A program made the translations under genes and the position numbers. A DNA stretch of 64,000 nucleotides from Xanthomonas prunicola (GTDB lineage: Bacteria; Pseudomonadota; Gammaproteobacteria; Xanthomonadales; Xanthomonadaceae), in NCBI RefSeq assembly GCF_002846205.1, contig NZ_PHKV01000010.1, positions 39,619 through 103,618 on the forward strand, given 5' to 3'. Position 1 is the stretch's first letter, and each line of letters starts with the position of its first letter. The notes below the pieces were generated by a model. It worked only from the letters and a program-made list of their open reading frames with translations. It was not told the DNA's origin and did no database searches. Positions 54,286 to 64,000 of the stretch are shown here, piece after piece.

Positions 54286-54345
54286 TTGGCAATGTGCACT
54301 GCGGCAATTGTGGCCGCCGTGACGAAGTGGCCCTGGGAGGGGTGA

Positions 54346-55422
54346 ATGAAACAGACACGCCACATGCGCGTTTTTGCTGCGTTTTCGCGTGCCGCACGGC
54401 GCGGCTTGGCCATGCTGTTGTTCGGCACGCTGGCCGGCACGGCGCAGGCCGCCGAGCGGCCCAGCGCCGACACCGCCGCCGAACAGGCTAGCCGGATCGC
54501 GCTGTGGCCCACGCCCTTGGCCCCGGGTGACACGGCGTTGCCGCAACCGCAACGCATCGTCGAGCGCAGCAGCGATCCAGCGCAGCCGGATCGCTACATC
54601 CAGCAGGTCAGTGCGCCGTATCTGGTGGTCTACCGGCCCAAACAGCCCAACGGCACCGCCCTGCTGGTGACGCCCGGCGGCGGCTACCAGCGCATCGTGC
54701 TGGACAACGAGGGCAGCGCGCTGGTGCCCGGCTTTGTCGACACTGCCGGCATCACCTTGTTCGTGCTGCGCTACCGGCTGCCCGGCGAAGGCCATCCCAA
54801 TGGGGCCGACGTGCCGCTGGCAGATGCGCAACGTGCCTTGCGACTGATCCGCGCCAACGCGGCGCGCTATGGCATCGATGCGCAGCGCGTGGGCGTGATG
54901 GGCTTTTCGGCCGGCGGCCATGTCGCCGCCAGCCTGGGCACGCGCTATGCCGCGCAGGTGTATCCGCACGTCGATGCGGCCGATGCGCTGAGCGCGCGCC
55001 CGGACTTTCAGTTGCTGATCTACCCGGTCATCGACATGGACGGCGCCAACGCGCATATGGGCTCGCGCGAACGCCTGATCGGCAATGCTCCGAGCCAGGC
55101 GCTGGTACAGGCCTATTCGCCGCAACTGCATGTAGATGCACGCACGCCGCCCACCTTTCTATTGCATGCGCAGGACGACACCGTGGTGTCGGTGCGCAAC
55201 AGCCTGCTGATGCACAACGCGCTACTGCGCGCCGGGGTGCCGAGCGAGCTGCATGTGTTCCCACAGGGCGGCCATGGCTTCGGCACTGCCAGCGGCACCG
55301 GTCTTACCGTGGCCGCATGGCCGCAGCTGGCGCAAGCCTGGATCGCGCATGTCACCAAACCGCAGACGCCCGCATATAAATCTGCACCGCTACCTGCACC
55401 CGCAAAGGGGGTGACGCGATGA
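54346..55422 (+). CDS. Alpha/beta hydrolase, acetyl-xylan/pectin esterase-like
   Basis: A 358-residue exported esterase. The signal peptide is LAMLLFGTLAGTAQA. The oxyanion strand LLVTPGGGYQRIVLDNEG and the nucleophile elbow MGFSAGGHVAAS mark the AxeA/BD-FAE-type family. Asp in LLHAQDDTVVS and His in FPQGGHGFGT complete the triad. It probably removes acetyl or aromatic groups from plant polysaccharide fragments. Its stop overlaps the next ATG (ATGA), so the two esterases are coupled. Site 3 operator is 60 bases upstream. Confidence 0.87.
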   Translation: MKQTRHMRVFAAFSRAARRGLAMLLFGTLAGTAQAAERPSADTAAEQASRIALWPTPLAPGDTALPQPQRIVERSSDPAQPDRYIQQVSAPYLVVYRPKQPNGTALLVTPGGGYQRIVLDNEGSALVPGFVDTAGITLFVLRYRLPGEGHPNGADVPLADAQRALRLIRANAARYGIDAQRVGVMGFSAGGHVAASLGTRYAAQVYPHVDAADALSARPDFQLLIYPVIDMDGANAHMGSRERLIGNAPSQALVQAYSPQLHVDARTPPTFLLHAQDDTVVSVRNSLLMHNALLRAGVPSELHVFPQGGHGFGTASGTGLTVAAWPQLAQAWIAHVTKPQTPAYKSAPLPAPAKGVTR

Positions 55423-57041
55423 CAACGCAAGGCGCCCCTGACACGCGACGCCGCATCCTGCTACGCGGTGGCCTGCTCGTCACTGCTGCGGCAGCCCTCC
55501 CCGGCTTCGCTGTTGCGCGCATGCCCCCACCGCCACGCGACGACGGCACGCCGCTGGCACGCGTGCGTAGCGGCGCGCTGCGCGGTTACCGCGAGCAGGG
55601 CATCTGCGTATTCAAGGGCATTCCGTATGGCGGCGACACCGCCGCGCGACGCTTCCAGGCACCGCTGCAGGAAACGCCATGGCAGGACGTGCGCGATGCC
55701 AGCCAGTTCGGCGCGGCCGCGCCACAGCTCAAGGCTAGCGAGCCCACCAGTGAGGACTGCCTGTTCCTCAATGTGTGGACGCCCGGCCTACGCGATGGCG
55801 GCAAGCGGCCAGTGGTGTTCTATCTCCATGGTGGCGGCTACACCACCGGCTCCGGCAGCGACCCGCTTTACGATGGCGTGCGCCTGTGCAAGCGCGGCGA
55901 CGTGGTGGTGGTCACCGTCAATCACCGGCTCAATCTGTTTGGCTATCTGTCGTTGGCGCAGTTGGGCGATGCCAGTTTTGCCGACTCCGGCAATGCCGGG
56001 CAGCTGGATCTGATCCAGGCGCTGCACTGGGTGCGCCAACATGCGGCCGAATTCGGCGGCGATGCCGGCAATGTCACCGTGTTCGGTCAGTCCGGTGGCG
56101 GCGCCAAGATTGCCACGCTGATGGCCATGCCCGCCGCACGCGGCCTGTTCCATCGCGCCTGGACCATGAGTGGGCAACAGGTCACCGTGGCAGGGCCGCG
56201 TGCGGCCACCCAGCGCACGCAACTGCTGCTGGATGCGTTGAAAATTTCGCCAAGTCAGATCGCACGTATGCGCATGCTGCCGGTGGCCCAGCTGCTGGCC
56301 GCCGCGCAAGTCCGCGACCCGTCGCGGGTGGAAAACAACGCACTGTATTTCGGCCCGGTGCTGGATGCGCGCAACGTGCCGGTGCATCCGTTCTGGCCCA
56401 CCGCGCCGCTGCAGTCGGCGACGATTCCGATGGTGATCGGCAATACGCGCGATGAAACACGCGGCTTTCTCGGCAACGATACGAAGAATTTCGCGTTGAG
56501 TTGGGACGAGTTGCCGGCCAAGCTGGAAGCGCAGCAATACGTGGATCTGTTGGCACAGGTGGTCATTGCCGAATACCGGCGGCTCTATCCGCAGTACACG
56601 CCGTCGCAGGTATTCTTCGCGGCGACCACCGCCGGTCGCTCATGGCGCGGCGCTATCGAAGAGGCCGAAGCACGTGCCCGTCAGGGCGCGCCCACCTGGG
56701 CCTACCAACTCGATTGGAGCTCGCCGCTGGAGGGCGGCAAATTCGGCGCCTTCCATACCCTGGATATTCCGCTGGTGTTCGACACCATCGGCCAGCCCGG
56801 CTCCCGCACTGGCGACAGCGCCGATGCGCAGCGCATGGCCGACCAGATGAGCGCTGCCTTGATCGCGTTCGCGCGGCATGGCGACCCCAATCATCGCGGT
56901 GCCCCACGCTGGCGGCGGTACTCGTTGCAACGCCGCGAGACGTTGCTGTTCGATGTGCCGAGCCGGATGGCGAACGACCCGCGCGGTGGCGAACGTCGGC
57001 TGTATCAGCAAGCGCCATTCATTCAACGCGGCACGTTCTGA
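55419..57041 (+). CDS. Type-B carboxylesterase/lipase family protein
   Basis: A 540-residue carboxylesterase. The N-terminus (DTRRRILLRGGLLVTAAAAL) looks like a Tat signal with a triple arginine. The family signature is EDCLFLNVWTPG, then FYLHGGGYTTGSG (oxyanion) and VFGQSGGGAKIATL (nucleophile Ser). The catalytic Glu/Asp and His are expected in the GNTRDETRGF and IAFARHGDPNH regions. The substrate in this locus is probably a feruloyl or acetyl ester of cell-wall polysaccharide, by context only. Coupled to the preceding esterase. Confidence 0.9.
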   Translation: MTTQGAPDTRRRILLRGGLLVTAAAALPGFAVARMPPPPRDDGTPLARVRSGALRGYREQGICVFKGIPYGGDTAARRFQAPLQETPWQDVRDASQFGAAAPQLKASEPTSEDCLFLNVWTPGLRDGGKRPVVFYLHGGGYTTGSGSDPLYDGVRLCKRGDVVVVTVNHRLNLFGYLSLAQLGDASFADSGNAGQLDLIQALHWVRQHAAEFGGDAGNVTVFGQSGGGAKIATLMAMPAARGLFHRAWTMSGQQVTVAGPRAATQRTQLLLDALKISPSQIARMRMLPVAQLLAAAQVRDPSRVENNALYFGPVLDARNVPVHPFWPTAPLQSATIPMVIGNTRDETRGFLGNDTKNFALSWDELPAKLEAQQYVDLLAQVVIAEYRRLYPQYTPSQVFFAATTAGRSWRGAIEEAEARARQGAPTWAYQLDWSSPLEGGKFGAFHTLDIPLVFDTIGQPGSRTGDSADAQRMADQMSAALIAFARHGDPNHRGAPRWRRYSLQRRETLLFDVPSRMANDPRGGERRLYQQAPFIQRGTF

Positions 57042-57201
57042 GCGCTTGCCGTGTCGAGCTGACGACGGGAAGGGCGGGCGCCATCCGCGTGCGGACCGCG
57101 CCCGCTCAATCGCAGGGCCGCAGCGATCCAGACGTACTCGTGCGCCTGCCACGCTCCACCCGCAATCGCCCGGCAGTGTCGATTGGATCCTGAGGTGATC
57201 C

Positions 57202-58131
57202 ATGCGTCGCGACGCCGTTGCCCCATCGCTGCTGCTGACTGCGCTGGCAGTGGCATGCCTTCCGTTCGCTGATGCCGCCGCTGCGGCGCTGGTCGACTCG
57301 CCGCTCGTCTCCGGGGCAGCTACCACCAGCAGCTCCAGCAGCAACGCGCCGGCCGCGACAGCTGCGTTTGCCGCCAGCAAGATCGTGCTGGTGGGCGATT
57401 CCACCACGGCGGTGCAAGGCGGCTGGGGCCCGAGCGTCTGCGCGCAGCATGTGACCTCGTTCCTGAGCGGCCTCAACCTGGCGCGCGGGGGGCGCAGCAC
57501 CTCGACCTATCGCGCCGAAGGGTCGTGGGACATCGCGCTCAAGGAACTGCGCAGCGGCGGTTATCGCCAGGTGGTGGTGTTGATCCAGTTCGGCCACAAC
57601 GATCAACCGGGCAAACCGGGGCGTTCGACGGACCTGGCGACCGAATTCCCGACCAATCTGCGCCGCTACGTGGCCGAGGCGCGTGCTGCCGGTGCCGTGC
57701 CGGGCTGGTAACGCTGTTGACGCGGCGGCAGTTCGAGGCCGGCCAGTTGGTGGACGACCTGGGCCCAGGCCACGCGTGCGGTGGCGCGCGAACTGCAGGT
57801 GCCGTTGGTGGACCTGCATGCGCGCAGCCGCGCCCTGGTGCAGGCCATGGGCCCGGTGTTGGCGATGCGGCTGGCGCAGCGCCCGGCCGAACCGGCGCAG
57901 ATCGTTGCCGCGCAAGCGGGCACCGCCATCGGCAAGACGCCGGCGCAGACGGTGGCGCCATCCCCAGCGGCCATCGTGCAGGACAACGCCAGCACCGAGC
58001 CGATGGGCCAGGCCAAATTCGCATTCGACTACACGCATCTCGGCCCGGACGGAGCGGACCTGTTTGCCGCCATCGTGGCCGACGAACTGGCGCAGCAGCT
58101 GCCTGCGCTGCGGCCGTTGCTGATTGCCTAG
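57202..58131 (+). pseudogene. Second rhamnogalacturonan acetylesterase gene, doubly frameshifted
   Basis: The first part (57202-57711) encodes a signal peptide and VLVGDSTTAVQGGWGP, GGRSTSTY and FGHNDQPGK, so the Ser and GHND blocks of an SGNH acetylesterase are present. A stop follows at 57709. The middle, 57711 to about 57765, is coding in another frame (VTLLTRRQFEAGQLVDDL). The first frame resumes as AQATRAVARELQVPLVDLHA and ends with FDYTHLGPDGA, the Asp-His block. Two compensating single-base changes, near 57703 and 57766, explain this. As written, the product is truncated before the catalytic His. Confidence 0.75.
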
Positions 58132-58222
58132 GACCAAACCGGCAAGGGTCAAACCGGCATCTGCCAACAGACGCCCTCCCCGGACCGACCCGGCGTGTCG
58201 CTCAGCCGCTCAGCCGGTCAGG

Positions 58223-58485
58223 TCACCCGGTACGCCGTTCGCGACACCAGCACAACGCCCAGCCTAGCGCCCCGCCGATCAAGCCTCCCACCACGATGCC
58301 ATGCGCGAAATGCTATGAGCCACCAGCGCACCGATCGCCATGCACGGCAGCGAGATCCCCGCCACCCAGCGGCGCTGCGCAAGGCTGCGCGCCTGCGCGG
58401 CACGCGTGCGCTCGCGCTGCAGCTGCGCAAGTGGCTCTGGCAGCATGAGGGCTTCGGCGATGGCATCGGCTTGCGTGCGATCCAT
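58223..58485 (-). pseudogene. Frameshifted small two-helix membrane protein gene
   Basis: From ATG 58485 the frame encodes MDRTQADAIAEALMLPEP, a charged linker and one helix (VAGISLPCMAIGALVAH). It then breaks near 58310. In the next frame a second helix follows directly (HFAHGIVVGGLIGGALGWAL) with a basic tail CWCRERRTG and a stop at 58223. Joined, this would be a protein of about 87 residues. The family is unknown to me. Confidence 0.5.
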
Positions 58486-58588
58486 GCAGGACGCGTCCTC
58501 GAGGTCGGTGATGGCACCCGCCGCGATGGCGGACTCTGCCGCGGAGTATCGATGCCCCCGGCGTGCTGCACAAGCAAGAAACAGAGCA

Positions 58589-58990
58589 ATGGTGCACATG
58601 GCGATCGATACGCGGAGACATCCGCTCGCCGTCCAGGTGACGCCCGGCAAAGGGCCGGAACGTGCGCAGGTCCGTTCGTTGGCCCAGGACGTCCCACATG
58701 CGACCGGCGAAGCGATCAAGATTGCTTGTGTAGATCAGGGCTATGTCGGCCAGGCGCAGGCGGCAAAGGACGATGGCATCGGATTGCATGTGACCAAGCT
58801 GCAAGAAGCCAAGGAAGGCAGGCGATTTCTTGCTGCCGCGCCTCTGGGGTTGTCCAGCACAGCTTGGGATGGGTCAGTCGTTTCAGACGACTGCTACGCG
58901 ACTGCGAGCGACTGCCCGAAACCTTGGTTGGCTTGCACGTCGTTGTCTTCAGGATACCCATGCTGGAAATGCAGCAACGCTCTTTCGACA
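58589..58990 (+). mobile_element. Degenerate IS5-family transposase remnant
   Basis: The frame from 58589 reads HMAIDTRRHPLAVQVTPGKG, then IACVDQGYVGQAQAA and LHVTKLQEAKEGR, the middle of an IS5-type DDE transposase. It then switches frame to GWVSRFRRLLRDCERLPETL and VGLHVVVFRIPMLEM, the transposase C-terminus. The N-terminal half and both ends are missing, so this is a dead fragment. It lies just upstream of the broken membrane gene, between the pectin locus and the orphan gene at 59232. Confidence 0.7.
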
Positions 58991-59231
58991 TTCATAAAAC
59001 GCTCCCGGAAGGATCTGAGCAACGCACCCGTGAACTTTCAACCGATAACCGCGGCGACGACCGAGGCAATCTCCATCAAGCACGGTGTTGGTTTGTCAGC
59101 AAATCGAAGGCAGAGGTTCCTGATCGCGGCGCCTGCCAGGGTTTCACGCGGCGAACCGATGATTTTTCCTGGCAAATCCATCTTCGCCATCAACCCTCCC
59201 CGACCAGGGAATGGATCCCAAACCTGCAGTG

Positions 59232-59774
59232 CTACGGGAGACCGGAGAAACGCTGGTACACCCAGTAAAGCCTTGATGTCTCGGTGTCGTAGGCCAGGAC
59301 ATTAATTGCCTTTAAAGAAGCTGGAACGTTCGGACCAAGATCATCCGCTGGGTTCGACACCGAGGCGAAGAAAAAGCGCGAGGAATTGACTCCAGGGGCG
59401 ACAGGACACCCCTGGAGGTCATCTGGCGGCATTTCGAATTTGAATACATGAAATTCATCATACGTGTCAGGACCTCGGTGCCAAATCCCGCGCGCCGCAC
59501 GACTTTCCCAGAACGTGTCTGGAATACCCGCCACATCGACAGCGTACGAGTAGTACATGTCTCCGAAAAAGTAATCGGTTTTCCCGCAGACTTGCGGTAT
59601 CCCGCGCAAGGACGTGACCTGCCCGAGTCCACTGCGCTGCAACTGTTCGTGCATGCTGACGATGGCATCAACGCGTTGCTGGAGTCCCAAGACCATCCAC
59701 AGATGCACACCCGCTGCTGCGACGATCCCACATACCAGCACAAGACGCTTCAATAGTTTGATCAGATTGCGCAT
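59232..59774 (-). CDS. Membrane-anchored protein of unknown function
   Basis: A 180-residue protein with an N-terminal membrane helix (LVLVCGIVAAAGVHLWMVLG) and a soluble domain rich in aromatic residues (DYFFGDMYYSYAVDVAGIP, FHVFKFEMPPDD, SRLYWVYQRF). The base composition is less GC-rich than its neighbours, and it lies beside a transposase remnant, so it may have been acquired. I do not recognise the family. The 59775-60005 gap holds nothing I can support. Confidence 0.72.
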   Translation of the reverse strand: MRNLIKLLKRLVLVCGIVAAAGVHLWMVLGLQQRVDAIVSMHEQLQRSGLGQVTSLRGIPQVCGKTDYFFGDMYYSYAVDVAGIPDTFWESRAARGIWHRGPDTYDEFHVFKFEMPPDDLQGCPVAPGVNSSRFFFASVSNPADDLGPNVPASLKAINVLAYDTETSRLYWVYQRFSGLP

Positions 59775-60005
59775 CGATCACCCCGAGAGTCGATGGCATT
59801 ACCATCGCATGGCGGCGCCTGCCACGCTAGCGTCCGGGCTTTTCAGCGGCGTCGAATTGGCTGGCGCGGCTGCGCTTGCGTCGCAGACCGTTGCTTGCGC
59901 CTGCGCAAGCTCAGCATCTTCGGAATCGCACAGCGACAGACCGGCGGAACGTGCGCGTGCTGCCATGGCTCGCCACTGCGCCACTTGTTGCAATCGTCCA
60001 TGGAA

Positions 60006-60470
60006 TCAATGCGGTTCGAACACCTGCAATGCCGCGCGCGGTGGTCCATTCCCCAACCACAACGTTGCCACACTGATCGGCAACCTGAAACGACGCGGAC
60101 CGGCACTACCCGGATTGATATACAGCACGCCATCGCGCGTCTGGATCGAGGGCTTGTGCGAATGCCCGCTGATGATGATATCTGCCGCCACACCCGGTGC
60201 CAGCGTTTTCAGATCGTGCAGCACATGCAGGCGCACGCCATCGATCAGCAGATCCAGCGTTTCCGGAAGCTGCGCTGCCCACGGCGTGTTATCGATATTG
60301 CCGGCGATCGCATGCACCGGTGCCAGCGCCTGCAGCGCGGCAAGAATCTCCGGCTTGCCCACATCGCCGGCATGGATGATGTGGTGGCAGCCATCGAGCG
60401 CAGCAAGCGCCTCGGGCCGCAACAGCCCGTGCGTGTCGGAAATCACACCGATCCGCGTGCCAGTGCCCAT
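60006..60470 (-). CDS. YfcE-like metallophosphoesterase
   Basis: A 154-residue phosphodiesterase of the YfcE/MJ0936 type. The metal site is complete: RIGVISDTHGLLRPE (Asp-x-His), HAGDVGKPE, AGNIDN, IISGHSHKP and NPGSAGPRR. Such enzymes hydrolyse small phosphodiesters with manganese; the natural substrate is unknown. I start at ATG 60470 (MGTGTRIGV); an ATG at 60500 would add ten residues. Convergent features are absent and it appears to stand alone. Confidence 0.85.
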   Translation of the reverse strand: MGTGTRIGVISDTHGLLRPEALAALDGCHHIIHAGDVGKPEILAALQALAPVHAIAGNIDNTPWAAQLPETLDLLIDGVRLHVLHDLKTLAPGVAADIIISGHSHKPSIQTRDGVLYINPGSAGPRRFRLPISVATLWLGNGPPRAALQVFEPH

Positions 60471-60686
60471 CTCGCCATTGCCTCGTTTGAGCACGACCAC
60501 CTGGATGACCTACTGCGCTAGTCTCGACCTGGAGAAATCAACCGTGTCCCGGTCAAGTCGGGGTATCGGGATGCAATGGGTGCTGGCGCATGACCCAGTC
60601 TGTCAACGATGGCGTGATGCAGGACGTCATGCTGCCGCATCCGACCGGGCCAGGGGCCAGCTGCCCGGTGGGATGCGCAGGACGCG

Positions 60687-62885
60687 TCAACCGTGCGGCG
60701 TGAGCACGATGACGCCCAGCGGCGGCAGCAGCAGCGGCAACGACTGGGCGTGGCCATGCATGGATTGCTGCTCGGCGGTCACCACACCGCCGTTGCCCAG
60801 ATTGGCACCGCCATAGACGGCCGCATCGCTGTTGAACACTTCGCGCCATTGCCCGCTCTGTGGCACGCCGATGCGATAGCCATGCTGTACGACCGGGGTG
60901 AAATTGATCACCACCAGCACCGGCGCATCACCGCGTTTGCCCTTGCGCAGGAACGCCACCACGCTATTGGCCGCGTCGTCACCGACCACCCAGGCGAAAC
61001 CGGCCGGGTCGTCGTCCTGCGCGTGCAATGCGGGATATTCGGCGTACATCCGGTTCAGATCGCGCACCAGTGTCTGCACACCGCGATGGCGCGGGTCGTC
61101 GAGCAGATGCCAGGGGATGCCGCCGTCGTGATTCCATTCGGTGGGCTGACCGAATTCGCAGCCCATGAACAGCAACTTGCGTCCCGGGTGGGTGAACATG
61201 AAGCCCAGGTACGCGCGCAGATTGGCGAACCGCTGCCAATCGTCGCCCGGCATGCGGCCCAGCAACGAACCCTTGCCGTGCACCACTTCGTCATGCGAGA
61301 TCGGCAGGACGAAGCGCTCCGAATACGCATAGACCATGCTGAAGGTCAGCTCGCCGTGGTGGTAGCGGCGGTAGATCGGGTCCAGCCCGGCGTAATGCAG
61401 GGTGTCGTGCATCCAGCCCATGTTCCACTTGTAGTGGAAGCCCAGGCCGCCGTGCGCCACATCGGCAGTGACGCCGGGAAACGCAGTGGATTCCTCGGCA
61501 ATCATCACCGCACCCGGGGTGTGCTCGCGCACCACCTCGTTGAGCCGGCGCAGGAAGGCGATGGTTTCGTAGTTCTCGCGCCCGCCATGGATATTGGGCA
61601 CCCACTCGCCGGCATTGCGGCTGTAGTCGCGGTACAGCATCGAGGCCACCGCATCCACGCGCAGGCCGTCGACATGGAACCGCTGCAGGAACTCCAGCGC
61701 GCTGGCGATCAGGAACCCGGACACCTCGCGGCGGCCGTGGTTGTAGATCAGCGTGTTCCAGTCGCGATGGAAGCCTTCGCGCGGGTCGGCGTGTTCGTAC
61801 AGCGCGGTACCGTCGAAGTGCGCCAGGCCGTGCGCGTCGGTGGGAAAGTGCGCCGGTACCCAGTCCACGATCACGCCGATGCCTTCGCGGTGGCAGCGAT
61901 CGACGAAGCGCGCAAAGCCATCCGGCGAGCCGAAGCGCGCGGTCGGTGCGAACAGGCCCAGCGGTTGATAGCCCCACGAGCCGCCGAACGGATGCTCGGT
62001 GACCGGCATCAACTCGACGTGGGTGAAGCCCATGTCGGCCACGTACGGAATCAGGCGGTCGGCCAGACCATCCCAATCCAGATCCACGCCTTCTTCGCGC
62101 AACCAGGAGCCTGCATGTATCTCGTAGATGCTCATCGGTGCGTCGTGCGCCTGGCGGCGTGCACGCGTGGCCATCCAGCCGTCGTCGCTCCACTGGTGCG
62201 GCGTGGGGTCGGCCACGATCGAGGCCGTGCCCGGCGCAAGCTCGGCGCGACGCGCGACCGGGTCCGCCTTGGCCGGCAGCTCATGGCCATGCGGGCCGCG
62301 CAGCTGGTACTTGTAATGCGCGCCGGGACCGACGTCGGGCACGAACAGCTCCCACACGCCGGACTGGTGCCGCAACCGCATCGGGTGGCGGCGTGCATCC
62401 CAACTATTGAAGTCGCCCACCACCGCCACGCGCGAGGCATTGGGTGCCCACACCGCAAAGCGTGTGCCGCGTACACCGTCCACCTCGACCACGTTCGCGC
62501 CCAGCGCGTCGGCCAGTTGCAGATGGTGGCCTTCGCTGATCAGGTGCAGGTCGAAGTCGCTCAGTTGTGGACCGAAGGCGTACGGGTCGGCAGTCTCCTG
62601 CTCGCCACCGGGCCAGCCAATGCGCAGCCGATACCTGCCCTGTGCCGGCAACTCACCGGCAAACAGACCCGGCTCCGGGCCAGCGTCCAGTTTCACCACC
62701 TGCCCGTCGTCGAGCATCGCACTGACGCGTTCGGCGCCAGGCAGATAGGTGCGCAACAGCCGCCCGGTGTCGGTCGGGTGCGCGCCCAATACGGCGAAGG
62801 CGTCGCCGTGGCGCGCCTCAGCCAGGGCGCGTATCACGCCGGGATCCCATCGATTACTCACTGCTGTCATTACTCCACTCATCAT
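60687..62885 (-). CDS. glgB: 1,4-alpha-glucan branching enzyme
   Basis: A 732-residue GH13 enzyme that adds alpha-1,6 branches to glycogen. A CBM48-type N-terminal domain ([19 protein letters not shown]) precedes the barrel. The catalytic residues lie in [16 protein letters not shown] (nucleophile Asp), [10 protein letters not shown] (acid Glu) and [14 protein letters not shown]. Length matches the 730-residue E. coli GlgB. Its ATG overlaps the treS/maltokinase stop (ATGA), as expected in the GlgE-type trehalose-to-glycogen cluster. Confidence 0.95.
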   Translation of the reverse strand: MMSGVMTAVSNRWDPGVIRALAEARHGDAFAVLGAHPTDTGRLLRTYLPGAERVSAMLDDGQVVKLDAGPEPGLFAGELPAQGRYRLRIGWPGGEQETADPYAFGPQLSDFDLHLISEGHHLQLADALGANVVEVDGVRGTRFAVWAPNASRVAVVGDFNSWDARRHPMRLRHQSGVWELFVPDVGPGAHYKYQLRGPHGHELPAKADPVARRAELAPGTASIVADPTPHQWSDDGWMATRARRQAHDAPMSIYEIHAGSWLREEGVDLDWDGLADRLIPYVADMGFTHVELMPVTEHPFGGSWGYQPLGLFAPTARFGSPDGFARFVDRCHREGIGVIVDWVPAHFPTDAHGLAHFDGTALYEHADPREGFHRDWNTLIYNHGRREVSGFLIASALEFLQRFHVDGLRVDAVASMLYRDYSRNAGEWVPNIHGGRENYETIAFLRRLNEVVREHTPGAVMIAEESTAFPGVTADVAHGGLGFHYKWNMGWMHDTLHYAGLDPIYRRYHHGELTFSMVYAYSERFVLPISHDEVVHGKGSLLGRMPGDDWQRFANLRAYLGFMFTHPGRKLLFMGCEFGQPTEWNHDGGIPWHLLDDPRHRGVQTLVRDLNRMYAEYPALHAQDDDPAGFAWVVGDDAANSVVAFLRKGKRGDAPVLVVINFTPVVQHGYRIGVPQSGQWREVFNSDAAVYGGANLGNGGVVTAEQQSMHGHAQSLPLLLPPLGVIVLTPHG

Positions 62886-64000
62886 GTGTCTCCTGCACCG
62901 GCGCGTGCGCGTTGCAGGATGCGTCGCAAACCTTCGATCGGCACCATCAACCAGCCAGGGCGATTGGTGGCCTCATAACGCACTTCGTAGCAAGCCTTTT
63001 CCACCAGGAACAACAAGGTGGCTGCGTTGAACGCCGCCGGCGCAATCCACGGATGGGCGCTGGCGTCGAGCACGGCATGGTAAGCGTCCAGGAAGGCCTG
63101 TGTGGAGCGGCGGCGGAATTGCACCAGAAATTCGTCCAGATGCGTGTCCACACCCACACCCGCGCGGGCGGCGGTGCCCTCCTCCCCACGTGCCGACACT
63201 TCGCTGGCGTAATCGAGCGAACGCAGGAACCCGGCCACATCGCGTAACGGGCTGGCCTTGGCGCGACGCTCGGCCAGCGGCTTGGCCGGCTCGCCTTCGA
63301 AGTCGATCAACACCACATCGTCGAAGGCCACCAGGATCTGGCCCAGGTGGAAGTCGCCATGCACGCGCGTGAGTAACGAATCGGCCAACACGCGCGGCGC
63401 TTTCGCGAGCAAGGCATCCAGCTGCGGGCGCTCGGCCAGCACCGCTTCCAGCGCCTCGCGTTCGCCGCTGTCTTCGCTGCTGACCAGGCGCGCATTGACG
63501 GTGTCCCACATCTCTTCGACCTGGCGTCCCACACCGGCCACCACATCGTTGGCGGTGGGCAGATCGATCCGCTGCGGTGCGAAGTCCGCATCGTCCGTCT
63601 GCCGCGACAACGCTTCGTGCAACTCCGCCAGGCGCTTGCCGACCACCGCCGCAAACGCGTCGTAGCCGGCAATGGCTTCGGCGCGTGCTTCGTCGGTCTG
63701 CGCGGTGGCGTATTCGTCGAAGCTGCGGGCCAGATGGTCCAGCGTCCAGCGCCAGGCATCGCCTTGATTGCGGATGAAGCCCTGCAACAGCGCAATCGTG
63801 GTGAGGGTGCCCTGCCCGTCGACGCGGCTCACGCTGCCGAGCAGCGGCGCCGCGTTGGCGTAACCCAGCTCGGTCAGGCGGCGGCCGATTTCGATCTCCG
63901 GGTTCGCGCCGACCGCCACGTGCCGCAGCAGCTTGAACACGGCCTTGTCGGCGACCACCAGCGAGCTGTTGCTCTGTTCGGCCGACAACCAGCGGATGTC
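62882..64000 (-). CDS. treS: Trehalose synthase-maltokinase fusion, C-terminal part (runs off window)
   Basis: Only the maltokinase (Pep2-like) end is present; the frame is open to the window edge. It reads [14 protein letters not shown], the fusion junction region, then the kinase core with [18 protein letters not shown] (catalytic Asp of a phosphotransferase fold) and [16 protein letters not shown] (metal-binding Asp). In the GlgE pathway TreS converts trehalose to maltose and the kinase makes maltose-1-phosphate, which GlgE uses to elongate glucan for GlgB to branch. The stop overlaps glgB. Confidence 0.88.
   Translation of the reverse strand, partial: DIRWLSAEQSNSSLVVADKAVFKLLRHVAVGANPEIEIGRRLTELGYANAAPLLGSVSRVDGQGTLTTIALLQGFIRNQGDAWRWTLDHLARSFDEYATAQTDEARAEAIAGYDAFAAVVGKRLAELHEALSRQTDDADFAPQRIDLPTANDVVAGVGRQVEEMWDTVNARLVSSEDSGEREALEAVLAERPQLDALLAKAPRVLADSLLTRVHGDFHLGQILVAFDDVVLIDFEGEPAKPLAERRAKASPLRDVAGFLRSLDYASEVSARGEEGTAARAGVGVDTHLDEFLVQFRRRSTQAFLDAYHAVLDASAHPWIAPAAFNAATLLFLVEKACYEVRYEATNRPGWLMVPIEGLRRILQRARAGAGDT

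Noticed and set aside
59799..59993. A 64-codon minus-strand frame downstream of the YfcE-like gene
   Set aside because: Ala-rich, no family resemblance, no clear ribosome site; could be chance.
60693..62978. A 761-codon plus-strand open frame opposite glgB
   Set aside because: Low-complexity His/Gln/Arg composition and exact overlap with an obvious GlgB.

Overview
The window is GC-rich, densely packed gammaproteobacterial chromosome. Gene content and style point to the genus Xanthomonas or a close relative: a TonB-dependent receptor, a GlgE-type glycogen/trehalose cluster, a pectin/hemicellulose locus with a TRAP transporter, phenylalanine hydroxylase next to an Lrp-type regulator, and dispersed GC-rich hairpin repeats. 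The species cannot be fixed from this sequence. No rRNA, tRNA, CRISPR array or prophage was seen.

Layout. 1-13.4 kb: mostly minus-strand housekeeping and envelope genes (oxidoreductase, PEBP protein, TPR/sulfotransferase-like protein, YheT hydrolase, acyltransferase, MenI-like thioesterase), then a tight parA-like / sixA-like / yceI / phospholipase-D operon and an AEC transporter. 13.4-17.9 kb: a TPR-like exported protein and a giant indolepyruvate:ferredoxin-oxidoreductase-type enzyme. 17.9-19.6 kb: a hipBA toxin-antitoxin pair behind a 27-bp-periodic operator array. 19.7-25.5 kb: an ergothioneine locus with egtD and egtB overlapping, a divergent PLP enzyme (EgtE-like), and an OpuC-type ABC importer that may carry ergothioneine or a related betaine. 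25.5-34.9 kb: EF-hand protein, fatty acid desaturase, lone ABC ATPase, GYF_2-AIM24 protein, patatin lipoprotein, siderophore receptor with a Fur-like box, and a divergent Lrp/phhA pair. 35-39.3 kb: a KaiC-like ATPase operon whose third gene (GGDEF plus histidine kinase) is frameshifted. 39.9-41.7 kb: an M61 peptidase.

42.1-58.1 kb is a pectin-utilisation locus. It holds rhamnogalacturonan acetylesterase-cupin, an RpiB/LacA-type isomerase, kduD, kduI, a LacI-family regulator, a GH43 glycosidase, TRAP transporter dctMQP, an FAH-family hydratase, two esterases and a broken second acetylesterase. Three near-identical 16-bp sites (46604, 50383, 54270) stand in front of the kdu operon, the GH43 gene and the divergent FAH-TRAP/esterase promoters. 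The LacI protein encoded inside the locus probably binds them. The genes would strip acetyl groups and side chains, import uronides and turn 5-keto-4-deoxyuronate into 2-keto-3-deoxygluconate.

58.2-59.8 kb is a decayed patch: a broken small membrane gene, a degenerate IS5-family transposase remnant and an orphan gene. 60-64 kb carries a YfcE-like phosphodiesterase, glgB and the maltokinase end of treS, which runs off the window.
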